In this document: in pieces, positions 21,042 through 29,856 of the stretch
Layout: each line of letters begins with the position of its first letter
Numbering within the stretch: position 1 is the stretch's first letter
Assembly (NCBI RefSeq): GCF_900103085.1
Contig: NZ_FMWR01000014.1
Span: 62,001 to 126,000, forward strand
Direction of reading: 5' to 3'
Source of the DNA: Gilliamella mensalis
Lineage (GTDB): Bacteria; Pseudomonadota; Gammaproteobacteria; Enterobacterales; Orbaceae
DNA length: 64,000 nucleotides
Position numbers and translations under genes: made by a program
The notes under the pieces: generated by a model
Databases searched by the model: none
What the model saw: the letters and a program-made list of their open reading frames with translations, nothing else
Told to the model about the DNA's origin: nothing

Positions 21042-21275
21042 CTACTGGCAATCGGCATGATTTTTGAGTAAATTAAATGGTAGGAATGCATCCAACTCAG
21101 TAAGTGTATTTGGTAATTGATAAATATGGGTGACTAAATAATCAAACAAACGTTTATCAAATTTGTTCCGCAGAGCATAATGTTTTTTTTTTAATTCAAC
21201 AAAAAAACAACAAACTGTTATCCGTGTAGTTTGATTAATACCTGTTATTAAATGTATATTGGCAGAAATGAGCAT
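21042..21275 (-). CDS. Small unrecognised ORF in the decayed ynb region
   Basis: A 77-codon ORF with a good ribosome site (AGGAAG, six bases before the ATG). It starts MLISANIHLITGINQTTRI and contains a basic stretch ELKKKHYALRNKFDKRLFDYL. I recognise no family. It lies between the ynbC remnant and ynbB on the same strand. It may therefore be a leftover piece of a larger gene (for example the missing C-terminal half of ynbC) or chance. Confidence 0.25.
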   Translation of the reverse strand: MLISANIHLITGINQTTRITVCCFFVELKKKHYALRNKFDKRLFDYLVTHIYQLPNTLTELDAFLPFNLLKNHADCQ

Positions 21276-21499
21276 ACTGACTTCCTTTGTCTATTTGTAA
21301 AAAACAGTCCTATAAATATTAAATGTTGTTTAGCTAAAATGACTCCCTACTATGACGCGCTTTCTTTTACTATAGTTATAGCTTTATCTAAACTCGGTAC
21401 TCTTTTTGTCAACAATAACCAAACAATTGGTTTGAAACTTTTTCTACTATTCATATTCACGCTTGCCAATCTGTCACTCTAATATCACTATCATCGCAT

Positions 21500-21960
21500 C
21501 ACAATTCTAAATTGGGTTGATTGGCAACATAGCCAATAATAAATTCCCTTGCAATAATTGCATACATTAGATGTTTCTCACCAAAAATATCATGATAAAG
21601 ATCTGGAATATATTAATTTTTTTGCTATGGCCCAAATGATTGTATTATTTTGCGCTTTATGAATTACCACAGAATCCGAAGAGCCGAGTGGAATATAAAA
21701 CTTAATCAAACCGGTGAACTTAAACTAAAACCAGAATATTTACTACATCGTCATGTATCCAAATCAAAGTAATAACAACTACCAACACTTTGTGCAATAA
21801 TGGTAATATTTTCATGGCGAAGCAAATATCGTTGCTTGATAGGCTCATATATTTAGTTAATTATGCAAAATTAGGTAAATCGCCACGTTCGCCTACTGAT
21901 TTACTATTGCCTATAGCATCCCAAGCAGAGATCGAATAATCGGGTAGATTTAATTCATCA
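21500..21960 (-). pseudogene. ynbC: Decayed ynbC (alpha/beta-hydrolase part)
   Basis: Directly after ynbA the minus strand encodes, in shifting frames, pieces that follow the order of E. coli YnbC as I remember it. DELNLPDYSISAWDAIGNSK with GERGDLPNFA lies at about 21864-21960, then ITIIAQSVG at about 21781-21801 and WIHD at 21750-21761. SSDSVVIHKAQ follows at about 21650-21685 and YHDIFGEKHLM ... FIIGYVANQ at about 21505-21600. Stops and frameshifts separate the pieces. The first 50 or so residues, an internal block and the C-terminal methyltransferase half are missing. The gene is therefore dead, although its neighbours ynbA and ynbB are intact. Confidence 0.75.
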
Positions 21961-22569
21961 TTATTTTTGAACTTCTTGAATCCCTTTTCGAATCCGATTA
22001 CATACAGTATAAATAAGCAAAACACTGATGATCCATAATAGCGCATTGATCCCATTTAAAGGTAATAAATCAGTCGCGATACCTAGACTTATCACACCAA
22101 AAATAAATGCACGATCGCTTTTACCCATTGGACCATCATATCGTCGTGAAGCGCCAATCATAACCCCTAACACTCCACTATATTCAGTTAATAATGATAA
22201 TAAAATCACAAAAATAACTAAATAGTTACTAACATCATCAAGTTGCGTAAAAATGAGTAACAACGCGCTATCTGACACAATATCACAAATCTCATTTAAA
22301 TAAGTTCCCAGATTTGATTTTTGGTCATATTCTCTAGCTAACATACCATCTATAGCATTAAGTGCCATACGGATAAACATCCATATTGGAATCAGAAAAA
22401 AAATCCATTGATACTGAGCCAGTAATCCAACAATTAACGCAATAATAATAGAGCCAAAACATGCAATTAATGTTACCTGATTAGCAGTAATCCTAGCATT
22501 ATAAAGAGAGGTAGTATAAGGTCTAAGGAATGCTTGAAATTTGGGTTTTAATTGATAAATTGACAACAC
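21961..22569 (-). CDS. ynbA: CDP-alcohol phosphatidyltransferase family protein (YnbA type)
   Basis: Membrane enzyme of 202 residues with the CDP-alcohol phosphotransferase motif in the form NAIDGMLAR(x8)GTYLNEICDIVSD. Compared with the general pattern D-x2-DG-x2-AR-x8-G-x3-D-x3-D, the first and third Asp are Asn. As far as I recall the same is true of E. coli YnbA, so it is a family trait and not damage. It probably transfers a phosphatidyl group to an unknown alcohol. I choose a GTG start at 22569, with AGGA seven bases upstream. An ATG overlaps it out of frame. The ynbC remnant begins within its stop region. Confidence 0.88.
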   Translation of the reverse strand: MLSIYQLKPKFQAFLRPYTTSLYNARITANQVTLIACFGSIIIALIVGLLAQYQWIFFLIPIWMFIRMALNAIDGMLAREYDQKSNLGTYLNEICDIVSDSALLLIFTQLDDVSNYLVIFVILLSLLTEYSGVLGVMIGASRRYDGPMGKSDRAFIFGVISLGIATDLLPLNGINALLWIISVLLIYTVCNRIRKGIQEVQK

Positions 22570-22731
22570 ATTATAATCCTACTAGTTTGATAGTCTATGC
22601 TATATTTATATAAATATAACATAGATATACTATTTAAACCTATTATAATTATATATGTCTGTAAAACAGTAGATAACAAATTGATAAGTATGATTTTATG
22701 GTTTAGATTGAAACAAAACAATAAAAACTAC

Positions 22732-23451
22732 TCATGCTGATTGTTGTAATCCTTGCTTAGCAAGCTTAATCACATTTTTTAAATCAACACCTTGTGCTTT
22801 AGCTGCAAAAATACAGCCACAATAACATTGACGATACACATCATATTCTTTACAAAGCTCAATCGAACGTTTATAACCATTGTTCTTTTTAAAATCAGAA
22901 GGAAGATAATTTACTGAGAATAACTCTTGAATTTCAAATCCTAACTCGTTAATCTTCTGACTATTTTTTTTAGGACTAAGGGTTAATGCACTTGCAAAAT
23001 AATCAAAACCTAGTTCTTGAGCTTTAATTGCGGCTAAATCTAATCGCATTTTATAACAAATATGGCAACGTTCCCCACCTTCTGGCGCATCACGTAAATG
23101 ACCAACTTTTTTGATAAATTCAGCTGGTTGATAAGGCGCCTCTAAAAACTGTACATTGTTTCCGGTTTTTTGATTAAAATCAGCAATAAATTTTTGCTGC
23201 ACCACACTACGGTATTCATATTCGACTCGAGGATGAATATTAGAATTGGCAAAGTAGATCGTAATATCAGCATATTGCGCTAAGTATTCTAAAACATATG
23301 TACTACACGGCGCACAACAACTATGAATCAATAACTTTGGTCGCACTGATTTTAATTGCCAATTAGTAATCACCTCTTTTAATACAGAATCGTAATTTAC
23401 TTTATTATGTGGATTTAATTTTTCGAGTATATTTTTAGCATTAATTAACAT
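22732..23451 (-). CDS. queH: Epoxyqueuosine reductase QueH
   Basis: QueH (DUF208 family, 239 residues) reduces epoxyqueuosine to queuosine in tRNA, a non-orthologous substitute for QueG. The metal/cofactor cysteines are all present: HSCCAPCSTYVLEYL with Cys45, Cys46 and Cys49; GGERCHICYKMRL; and YRQCYCGC near the C-terminus. An N-terminal extension of about 35 residues precedes the first Cys pair, as is common in proteobacterial members. It is a single gene with AT-rich non-coding DNA on both sides. Confidence 0.93.
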   Translation of the reverse strand: MLINAKNILEKLNPHNKVNYDSVLKEVITNWQLKSVRPKLLIHSCCAPCSTYVLEYLAQYADITIYFANSNIHPRVEYEYRSVVQQKFIADFNQKTGNNVQFLEAPYQPAEFIKKVGHLRDAPEGGERCHICYKMRLDLAAIKAQELGFDYFASALTLSPKKNSQKINELGFEIQELFSVNYLPSDFKKNNGYKRSIELCKEYDVYRQCYCGCIFAAKAQGVDLKNVIKLAKQGLQQSA

Positions 23452-23745
23452 GGTAACTCATTTATATTTATATTTAATTTTGTTTTCTATTTTTGTTTTA
23501 GCAACTAAGTATTTAGTCGGCTGGCTATCATATAGTGATACGCACCAACCATCAAGATGGAAGCTAAAATTTTATATTTGAATTTATAGGCAATTGGTAA
23601 TATTTCATCTCAATCATTAAGTTTTATTATAAAGCGAAAAAAATCAATCCGCATAAACCAGTAAATACACAGGACAAGCCTAGCAGTTAACGCTGAAACA
23701 ATCCTGTTTAAGTCGACTACTTATGATAAATAAGACCATCTTATT
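23452..23745. other. Non-coding stretch between queH and exporter genes
   Basis: 294 bases without a supported ORF. Short open segments on the minus strand such as KILASILMVGAYHYMIASRL hint at a decayed membrane protein gene, but the pieces are too short to assign. Confidence 0.3.
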
Positions 23746-24936
23746 TTATTTTTTTTCTCTAACATTCCCAGCCATTACCTTTTTGATGTCACGTTTTTCA
23801 AGAATGAATGCGATACAAAAATAGACAATGGTTAATATCCACAAATGCCAATATTGTGCGCTAAATTCAGCAAAACTTGCACCCATTTGATTTATTTTTA
23901 CTGAACCGACTATGGCTGGTACCGCTGGAAATATATCGCCAATAAAATGGAATAAAGGCGGCATTAATTCTTTTGGCCAAGATAAACCAGTAACAAAAAA
24001 TATAACCATACTTGACGGTATAATTAAGCAAAACACATCACTGACCGTATGGACAAAATGTGATATAACTTTACCTAATAATGCTGTAGAAAAAATAAAA
24101 GGAATAATAAACGACAACGAAACAATAAGATGACTTAGACGCGGTAAATCATACCAATAGTTAGCAAATACGGTATAAATAATAAAATAGATTAAATAAA
24201 GTGCTAAATAAGTTAATAATTTGCCCGAAAGCAATAATAATGCGGATGAGACCGCATTATTCTGTTTATTAATCACAGTTATTTCAAAATCAGAACCTTT
24301 GCTAAATAGACGACATAAAATGCTACCAATAAGTAATGTCTGATATAAGATCAAAATAAAGGCAGCAGGAATAACATAGGTTGCATAGCCTGATTGAGGA
24401 TTAAATAAGCTAATCAGCTGAGTACTAAACGGTGAAACACTATTGGTTGCAACAGCTGGATCAACGCCTTGCGCTATTTTTCGTGAAATGGAAATTTTAG
24501 CCCCAAAATTGCTAGCAACGGTATTAATTGCGGTAGCAACGTTACTATAAATTAAAATATAACTCGCATCGCCATAATATGAGATCGGACTCGTTTTGCT
24601 CTCTAAAATATGTTGTTGAAAACGATAAGGTATCAGCACTACCCCATAGATTTTACGCTCTTCAATCATTTTTTTAGCCGTCTGTAAATCCGCAATATGT
24701 AAGTTTATGTTAATGGATTTATTGGCATCAATTTGCCTGACTAACTCTCGACTATAGTTGGTATTATCTTGGTCAATAACAGCGATGGGAACATCTCGTA
24801 TCGCTTCATGCAAATAAGGTTGAGGATAAAAGAAGAAATAGATAAAAATCCCCACAAACATGATACTAGCTATCGCTTTATTTTGGAAAATGCGTTTTAG
24901 TTCATCATAGGAAATTAATAATAAAGATTTAATCAT
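23746..24936 (-). CDS. ABC-2 type permease of an exporter (YhhJ/YbhR-like), second copy
   Basis: Membrane protein of 396 residues in ABC-2 architecture: one N-terminal helix (about 20-37), a large periplasmic domain (about 40-175, with VPIAVIDQDNTNYSRELVRQI), then five helices at 180-385. The pattern VIDQDxxxxSR is typical of the ABC2_membrane_3 family. It overlaps the upstream permease gene by four bases (ATGA), so both are made together. The pair probably forms a heterodimeric channel. No ATP-binding cassette gene is adjacent. The last residues are basic (VREKK). Confidence 0.88.
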   Translation of the reverse strand: MIKSLLLISYDELKRIFQNKAIASIMFVGIFIYFFFYPQPYLHEAIRDVPIAVIDQDNTNYSRELVRQIDANKSININLHIADLQTAKKMIEERKIYGVVLIPYRFQQHILESKTSPISYYGDASYILIYSNVATAINTVASNFGAKISISRKIAQGVDPAVATNSVSPFSTQLISLFNPQSGYATYVIPAAFILILYQTLLIGSILCRLFSKGSDFEITVINKQNNAVSSALLLLSGKLLTYLALYLIYFIIYTVFANYWYDLPRLSHLIVSLSFIIPFIFSTALLGKVISHFVHTVSDVFCLIIPSSMVIFFVTGLSWPKELMPPLFHFIGDIFPAVPAIVGSVKINQMGASFAEFSAQYWHLWILTIVYFCIAFILEKRDIKKVMAGNVREKK

Positions 24937-26093
24937 ATTAACCGCCTACGGATTTTTTGTAAATAAAGAGTAATAAGCAATACCATAACGCTAAATTGGA
25001 TCAATAAATAAATAAACGGTTCTAACGAAGTCATCACATTCGGCGCTCGTAATGTTTGATCAAGTCGAATTTGTATATACCATGTTACGGGTAATAAAGC
25101 GCCCCAAATATAGGCAAAACTATTCATAGCAAGGCGAGGGAAAATCAGACCAGTAAATCCAAAACTAGGAGAAGCGACTAAGCTTGCACTGCCATAAGCT
25201 TGTGCTAGTGTTGATCCAGTTAAACCAAAAAAAATCCCATATAAACATGAAGTCAGAGTAAACCCAATACCACCAAGGAAAAGCAATATAAAATGCCCAT
25301 TTAATGGTAAATTAAAATAAGTGATTAAAACTGTATCAAATAAAATTAGACAAAATAAAAAATAGAGAAAATACGGAAAGATACGCCCCAATAAAAAGAT
25401 AAAAATATTATGATTAGCTAGTTGTAAGACTTGCTGATAACTTGTTGCAGCAAAGCGATCACGAGTGATGCTGGTAACCATTGCCATCATAATAATGATC
25501 TGCAAAATCGTGGGGATTAAACCATTAATTAAGGTATATAGATAATTTAATGTGGGATTATATAAAGGATGTAAACTAGCTGGAATAGTTTGCATTTGAC
25601 CTTGCGCTACCGATGATGCAATCCCTTTTTCTAGCAATCCTTGCAGTATTATTTGGCTATTAGCTGTTTTTAATGCAGAGCTCATCGCTCGAAAAATAAT
25701 CGTCCCAGCCGACATATACTGATTATTATAAAAAGCCACTACTTCTGGCTGATGACCTGCTATTAAACCTTTTTCAAATTCCGGCTGAATAAAAAGCACG
25801 GCATAAACTTCCCCCTTAATCAACGCATGTTTGGCTGAAGAAAGATCTTGATAACGTTCAGCTATCTCAAGCTGTGGTGAAGCAGCTACTTGTTGAATTA
25901 ATGTGCGCGATGATTTGCTTGTATCTTGATCAACAACGGCAATAGGTATCTGGGTAATTACGCCAGCATGATACATATAAAGAAATAAAAAAATAAATAA
26001 TAAAGGATAGATGAAAACCAATATAAATAAAAAACGTTGTTTAATTAATTTACGAAGTTCCCATCTAATCACTTCTAATAGCGAATGAGACAT
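24933..26093 (-). CDS. ABC-2 type permease of an exporter, first copy
   Basis: 386 residues with the same layout as its neighbour: N-terminal helix, periplasmic domain with IPIAVVDQDTSKSSRTLIQQV, then a five-helix C-terminal part. The two are paralogues. The start is uncertain: ATG 26093 has AAGGG five bases upstream and fits the family length, while ATG 26123 would add ten residues but has no ribosome site. The HlyD-type gene ends 40 bases upstream. The substrate is unknown; relatives in YhiI-RbbA-YhhJ and YbhG-FSR systems export drugs or lipophilic compounds. Confidence 0.87.
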   Translation of the reverse strand: MSHSLLEVIRWELRKLIKQRFLFILVFIYPLLFIFLFLYMYHAGVITQIPIAVVDQDTSKSSRTLIQQVAASPQLEIAERYQDLSSAKHALIKGEVYAVLFIQPEFEKGLIAGHQPEVVAFYNNQYMSAGTIIFRAMSSALKTANSQIILQGLLEKGIASSVAQGQMQTIPASLHPLYNPTLNYLYTLINGLIPTILQIIIMMAMVTSITRDRFAATSYQQVLQLANHNIFIFLLGRIFPYFLYFLFCLILFDTVLITYFNLPLNGHFILLFLGGIGFTLTSCLYGIFFGLTGSTLAQAYGSASLVASPSFGFTGLIFPRLAMNSFAYIWGALLPVTWYIQIRLDQTLRAPNVMTSLEPFIYLLIQFSVMVLLITLYLQKIRRRLI

Positions 26094-26133
26094 AAGTGCC
26101 CTTTTTTTGTGTAGAATCTCCATATTATTTCTG

Positions 26134-27111
26134 TTAGTGAGATTGCCACTTTGTGGTAACACTCATTCCTGGACGAAGCCCTGCCACGTCATTAATTGGT
26201 TTTGCTCGCATTTCAAAAGTTTTTAGGTCGAAGTCACCAGTCGCTTTAGTCGCTTGCCAATTTGCATATTGACCTAAGGCATTTAATACGGTGACTTTAA
26301 CATCAATAACTTGATTATTTAATGCTGGCACTTTTACTTGAAACGTATCACCGACTTTAAGATTTCCTAGCAAATCTTCACGAATATTAAAAGTAAACCA
26401 AATATCATTTAAATCAATAATAGAGTAAAGTGGCGTGCCTGGGCTATATAACTGTCCTGTTTCAGCAACACGAGTTGTAATTTGACCACTAATAGGAGAA
26501 ACTAAAGTTAATTCATTTACATCCGCTTTTACTTGTAACAACGCAGCTTCTGACTGTTCAACCTGTACATCAGCTAATTTTTTCTGCTCTATACTACTAC
26601 CATTTTCGGCTAATGCTAAGTTAGCTCTAGCTGCATCATAAGCCTTAATGGCTGCTTGATATTGATTAAAAGATTCATCATAACTTTGTTTTGAAACAGT
26701 TCCATTTTTAGCTAAACGATTAATTCGTTCATAGCTAGTTTGCGCTAAAGCTAAATCCGATTTTGCTTTATCTAACTGCGCCTTTTGCACTTCAATTGTT
26801 TCTGGTCTAGTACTATAAGTATTATCACGACTTGCCATTGTCACTTTTAATTGTGCTTCTGCTGTTGCAAGCTGAGCTAACAATGCAGGACTTGAAAGAG
26901 TAAGAAGAACATCGCCCTGTTTAACATCATCTCCAACATCATAATTAAATTGAATTACTCGACCTTGTACTCTGGCTGCGACATCAACTCGGTTAGATTC
27001 AACCTCACCTTGTAAAATAATGGTATTAGGTTGATTAGCAAGATATATAACAGTGACCATAGCAATAACAGCAATGATTGCTACAATCCAAAAAAGACGT
27101 TTTTTATGCAT
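26134..27111 (-). CDS. HlyD-family membrane fusion protein (YhiI/YbhG-like)
   Basis: Periplasmic adaptor of 325 residues. It has an N-terminal anchor helix (about 6-25), then a biotinyl-lipoyl half-motif (VAARVQGRVIQFNYDVGDDVKQGDVLL). A long alpha-hairpin follows at about 75-185, with the second lipoyl half (VSPISGQITTRVAETGQLYSPG) and a beta-barrel after it. It should connect the two ABC-2 permeases encoded downstream with a TolC-type outer membrane channel encoded elsewhere. It heads the three-gene operon. An IS3-type remnant lies upstream. Confidence 0.9.
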   Translation of the reverse strand: MHKKRLFWIVAIIAVIAMVTVIYLANQPNTIILQGEVESNRVDVAARVQGRVIQFNYDVGDDVKQGDVLLTLSSPALLAQLATAEAQLKVTMASRDNTYSTRPETIEVQKAQLDKAKSDLALAQTSYERINRLAKNGTVSKQSYDESFNQYQAAIKAYDAARANLALAENGSSIEQKKLADVQVEQSEAALLQVKADVNELTLVSPISGQITTRVAETGQLYSPGTPLYSIIDLNDIWFTFNIREDLLGNLKVGDTFQVKVPALNNQVIDVKVTVLNALGQYANWQATKATGDFDLKTFEMRAKPINDVAGLRPGMSVTTKWQSH

Positions 27112-27199
27112 AAATTGTGCTTATAAATGATTAGAGTAAAACTAGAATAAGATTATTGGCAATAATATAAAGGTAAATATTAAAATACGCAATAACATA

Positions 27200-27352
27200 T
27201 GGTGTGGTATGGTGAGTCATTCTTCAGTCATTTCCTTTGCTTATTCTAGGTTATTAAAAAGATACAAATCTAACAATTCGGTTCGATAAGTGCGGTTAAA
27301 TGGTTCAATGTAACCGTTTTGATATAGATTACTGACCTCAATATAATTCGTG
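27200..27352 (-). mobile_element. Remnant of an IS3-family transposase (OrfB C-terminal end)
   Basis: The minus strand reads QNGYIEPFNRTYRTELLDLY, then LFNNLE-stop-AKEMTEE, which matches the DDE-domain end of IS3-family OrfB proteins (typically NGYIESFNRTYRTEVLDLY...LEEVREITEEW). Stops interrupt the frame and no other part of the element is recognisable. It occupies part of the 460-bp gap between the HlyD gene and tRNA-Leu. The rest of that gap shows no gene. Confidence 0.72.
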
Positions 27353-27534
27353 TGATTCTTAGAAAAGAATTATTATTTTATTATTGATGAATAGGAAAAA
27401 TATGCCATATTGATCTTTTCGAGCAATTTGTTTAATTATATCATTTTTACTCTTATTTTGAGGCAATTTGAGTAGAGATAGGTTGACAAGTTAACTAAAT
27501 GTAGTAGAGCCTAGTTTTGATAATATTTTAGACA

Positions 27535-27568
27535 TAAAAAAACAGCCTGTTGCTGGTGTTCTTTTTTG
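27535..27568 (-). terminator. Weak terminator downstream of tRNA-Leu(CAA)
   Basis: On the minus strand CAGC and GCTG flank five bases and are followed by a run of eight T. The stem is short, but the T-tract and the position just after the tRNA 3' end support it. Confidence 0.4.
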
Positions 27569-27571
27569 AAT

Positions 27572-27658
27572 TGGTGCCAGTGGTCGGACTCGAACCGACA
27601 CGCTTTTAAGGGCGGCGGATTTTGAATCCGCTGCGTCTACCAATTTCGCCACACTGGC
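27572..27658 (-). tRNA. tRNA-Leu, anticodon CAA
   Basis: 87 nt including an encoded CCA. The acceptor stem GCCAGTG pairs with CACTGGC. The D-loop has TGGTAGACGC, the anticodon loop is TTCAAAA, there is a long variable arm typical of tRNA-Leu, and the T-arm carries GGTTCGAGTCC. It reads UUG codons. Confidence 0.96.
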
Positions 27659-27756
27659 ATTAAACGTGTAAATAAGTAAACGTTAGCATTATACTTAGCT
27701 TTGCAATATCTGCAACAAGTATTCTCGTAAAGTGCTTTATATGCCTAAAAAACAAG

Positions 27757-27999
27757 CTACCGTCTAGGTTTCCATGCGGGTAATTTTTTAAGGATTATAT
27801 AAGCCGTTTGCTTAGCCACTGCGTTATCAACATTATGATTTTTAGCATATTGTAATGTGACTTCATACCATTTTTCGTCAAATGTTTTCATTGTGCCATC
27901 TTTACGAGCACAATGTTTACAATAGCTTTTTGACATATCAAGCAACGGATAATCAGCAATAGCTGTCATTGGCATGCCACAAGCAATACACATTTTCAT
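27757..27999 (-). CDS. Small putative zinc-ribbon protein
   Basis: An 80-residue protein with an N-terminal CxxCGMPM motif, then YCxxCARKDGTMKTFDEKW, a four-cysteine zinc ribbon of the 'putative zinc ribbon' (PF12674) type. The C-terminal half is a short helical domain ending KLPAWKPRR. Such proteins are widespread but of unknown function and may bind nucleic acid or protein. It stands alone between tRNA-Leu and the DUF1289 gene, in the same direction as both. Confidence 0.82.
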   Translation of the reverse strand: MKMCIACGMPMTAIADYPLLDMSKSYCKHCARKDGTMKTFDEKWYEVTLQYAKNHNVDNAVAKQTAYIILKKLPAWKPRR

Positions 28000-28124
28000 A
28001 TTCTAAGTCCCAATAAAATTTAAAAAGTGACTTAATAATTGCCATCTTTATTATATGTATAAAAAAGCCTACTCTTAGTTACACAAGATTACAATATACA
28101 ATTAAACAGAACTAAATAGATTTT

Positions 28125-28385
28125 TCAGAAATTAAGATCAAATTGTGATGTGATTGGATTTAATTGTGGTTGTGGTTGTCGTTGTTGCTGTGATAATAAA
28201 TAACGACGCCTTGCTGCCCGTTGTTTGCATAAACGCAAAACATCTTGCTTTTGGCTATCACTCAAGGTTAACCACTTAAAGCGTTCGTCTCTTGAGCGAT
28301 AGCAGGTAATACAATAGCCTTGTTTATCAGTTTCGCAAACCCGTTTACAAGGGCTTGGGATATCAAAAAATTCAATCTGATCCAA
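28125..28385 (-). CDS. DUF1289 family cysteine-rich protein
   Basis: 86 residues with the DUF1289 pattern SPCKRVCETD, GYCITCYRSRDERFKWLTLS and then a basic helix with CKQRAARRRYLL. The four cysteines probably bind a metal or cluster. The C-terminus is Gln-rich (QQQRQPQPQ). The function is unknown. It follows hemA by 36 bases in the same direction and may be cotranscribed with it. This differs from E. coli, where prfA follows hemA. Confidence 0.85.
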   Translation of the reverse strand: MDQIEFFDIPSPCKRVCETDKQGYCITCYRSRDERFKWLTLSDSQKQDVLRLCKQRAARRRYLLSQQQRQPQPQLNPITSQFDLNF

Positions 28386-28421
28386 ATTATTCCTCGTCTT
28401 TTAGGCAATTCGATATATTTA

Positions 28422-29693
28422 TTAATGTTCTTTTAAGCCTAAACCTTTACTAAGCACTTTAAAACAGTCATCACAATCATGTGTAGCGGCATGGAGTAAT
28501 GTTTGAGTCGGTGCGTGGATTAATTTATTGGTTAAACGGTGGGAAAACTCAGCAAAAACATCGTCAATATTAGCACCCTGCTTGATAGCATTTAAAGCTT
28601 TTATTTGTAATTCACGCTTAATACTTTCCGCATTACTCCGATACTGCTTAACATAAGCAACTGCATGTCTAGTTTTAATCCAATCAATGAAATATTCAGC
28701 TTGTTCTTGAATAAGATATTGTGCTTCTTTAGCGGCAATAGCGCGTTGTTCTAAATTACTTTCAACCGTTTTTTGTAAGTCATCAATAGTATAAAGATGC
28801 ACATTATTGAGCTGATTAACCTCTTCCTCAACATCACGAGGCACGGCTAAATCAATAAACAACATTTTACGATAATTTCTAGCATGTAAGGTACGTTCGA
28901 CCATGCCTTTACCTATGATAGGTAAAGGGCTTGCTGTTGAACTAATCACAATATCAACATCTTTAAGTCGATTAGCGATATCAGGCAATGAAATGATTTC
29001 TGCATCGATACCAGCCGCAAGTTTTAATGCCTTTTCACGGGTACGATTGGCAATAATCACGTGATTAAACCCATGCGGTTTTAGATAGCGCGAGATAAGC
29101 TCTATCGTTTTCCCTGCTCCAACAAGCATAATATTTAAACTAGAAGTATCAACAAAAAGATGACGAGCAACTAAACAAGCAGCATAAGCAACAGATGCCG
29201 TATTAGCACCAATATTGGTTTCACTGCGGACAATTTTTGCCACATGAAATACTGTTTGAAATAGTTTTTTTAATTGGACAGATAAACAGTTTTGTTTTTG
29301 AGCAAAACTATATGCCTGCTTAACTTGTCCTAAGATTTGTGGCTCACCAATGATCATTGAGTCCAAACCACTAGCCACCGACATCAAATGTTCAATAGCT
29401 TGTTGACCGTCATGCCAATAAAGTGAGTCTTGATATAGATCAATATCAAGATGATGAAATTGCCCCAACCAACTTTCTACCGACTGTTTTAATCTTAGAT
29501 AATCGGTTTGATACTCATAACTTAAATAAATTTCAGTTCGATTACAGGTAGACAAAATCACACACCCTTCAACCAAAGGATGTTGGTATAAGCTATATAG
29601 CGCTTTATCGACAATCTCAGTAGGAAAAGCAAGTCTTTCCCTTAAAGCGACTGGCGCAGTTTTATGATTAACACCAAAAATTGTAATGGACAT
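28422..29693 (-). CDS. hemA: Glutamyl-tRNA reductase (HemA)
   Basis: HemA reduces glutamyl-tRNA(Glu) to glutamate-1-semialdehyde with NADPH, the first step of C5 tetrapyrrole synthesis. The product is used by HemL, encoded at 54.3 kb. The 423 residues begin ITIFGVNHKTAPVALRERLAF and carry nucleophile Cys50 in LSTCNRTEIY. The central Rossmann domain has MLVGAGKTIELISRYL, and the C-terminal dimerisation helices are intact. It is divergent from lolB, as in E. coli. N-terminal Lys residues that serve as degradation signals in enterics are not evident. Confidence 0.96.
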   Translation of the reverse strand: MSITIFGVNHKTAPVALRERLAFPTEIVDKALYSLYQHPLVEGCVILSTCNRTEIYLSYEYQTDYLRLKQSVESWLGQFHHLDIDLYQDSLYWHDGQQAIEHLMSVASGLDSMIIGEPQILGQVKQAYSFAQKQNCLSVQLKKLFQTVFHVAKIVRSETNIGANTASVAYAACLVARHLFVDTSSLNIMLVGAGKTIELISRYLKPHGFNHVIIANRTREKALKLAAGIDAEIISLPDIANRLKDVDIVISSTASPLPIIGKGMVERTLHARNYRKMLFIDLAVPRDVEEEVNQLNNVHLYTIDDLQKTVESNLEQRAIAAKEAQYLIQEQAEYFIDWIKTRHAVAYVKQYRSNAESIKRELQIKALNAIKQGANIDDVFAEFSHRLTNKLIHAPTQTLLHAATHDCDDCFKVLSKGLGLKEH

Positions 29694-29856
29694 TGCATCG
29701 CTTCTTTTTTGCAGGTTATATTTGATATAATTATTTTATTAAGCGTTTTTAAAAACTATATTATACATAAAAAAACAATAAAGGTTCTTTTTCTTATTCA
29801 GCAAATTATCAGTTATAATACTGCCATTGTTGGCATAAACAACTAAGAGTTATTCC

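Noticed and set aside
21861-22055. Open frame overlapping the end of ynbA as a separate small gene
   Set aside because: Its C-terminal half is the first ynbC fragment and its N-terminal half is a shadow of ynbA. Not a gene of its own.
23452-23745. Decayed transporter gene between queH and the exporter operon
   Set aside because: Hydrophobic open pieces exist, but none is long or distinctive enough to name a family.
27288-27296. AAGTGCGGT, the Pasteurellaceae DNA uptake sequence core
   Set aside because: Only one copy was seen in 64 kb, where a Pasteurellaceae genome would have dozens. It also falls within codons of the transposase remnant (Asn-Arg-Thr). Chance.
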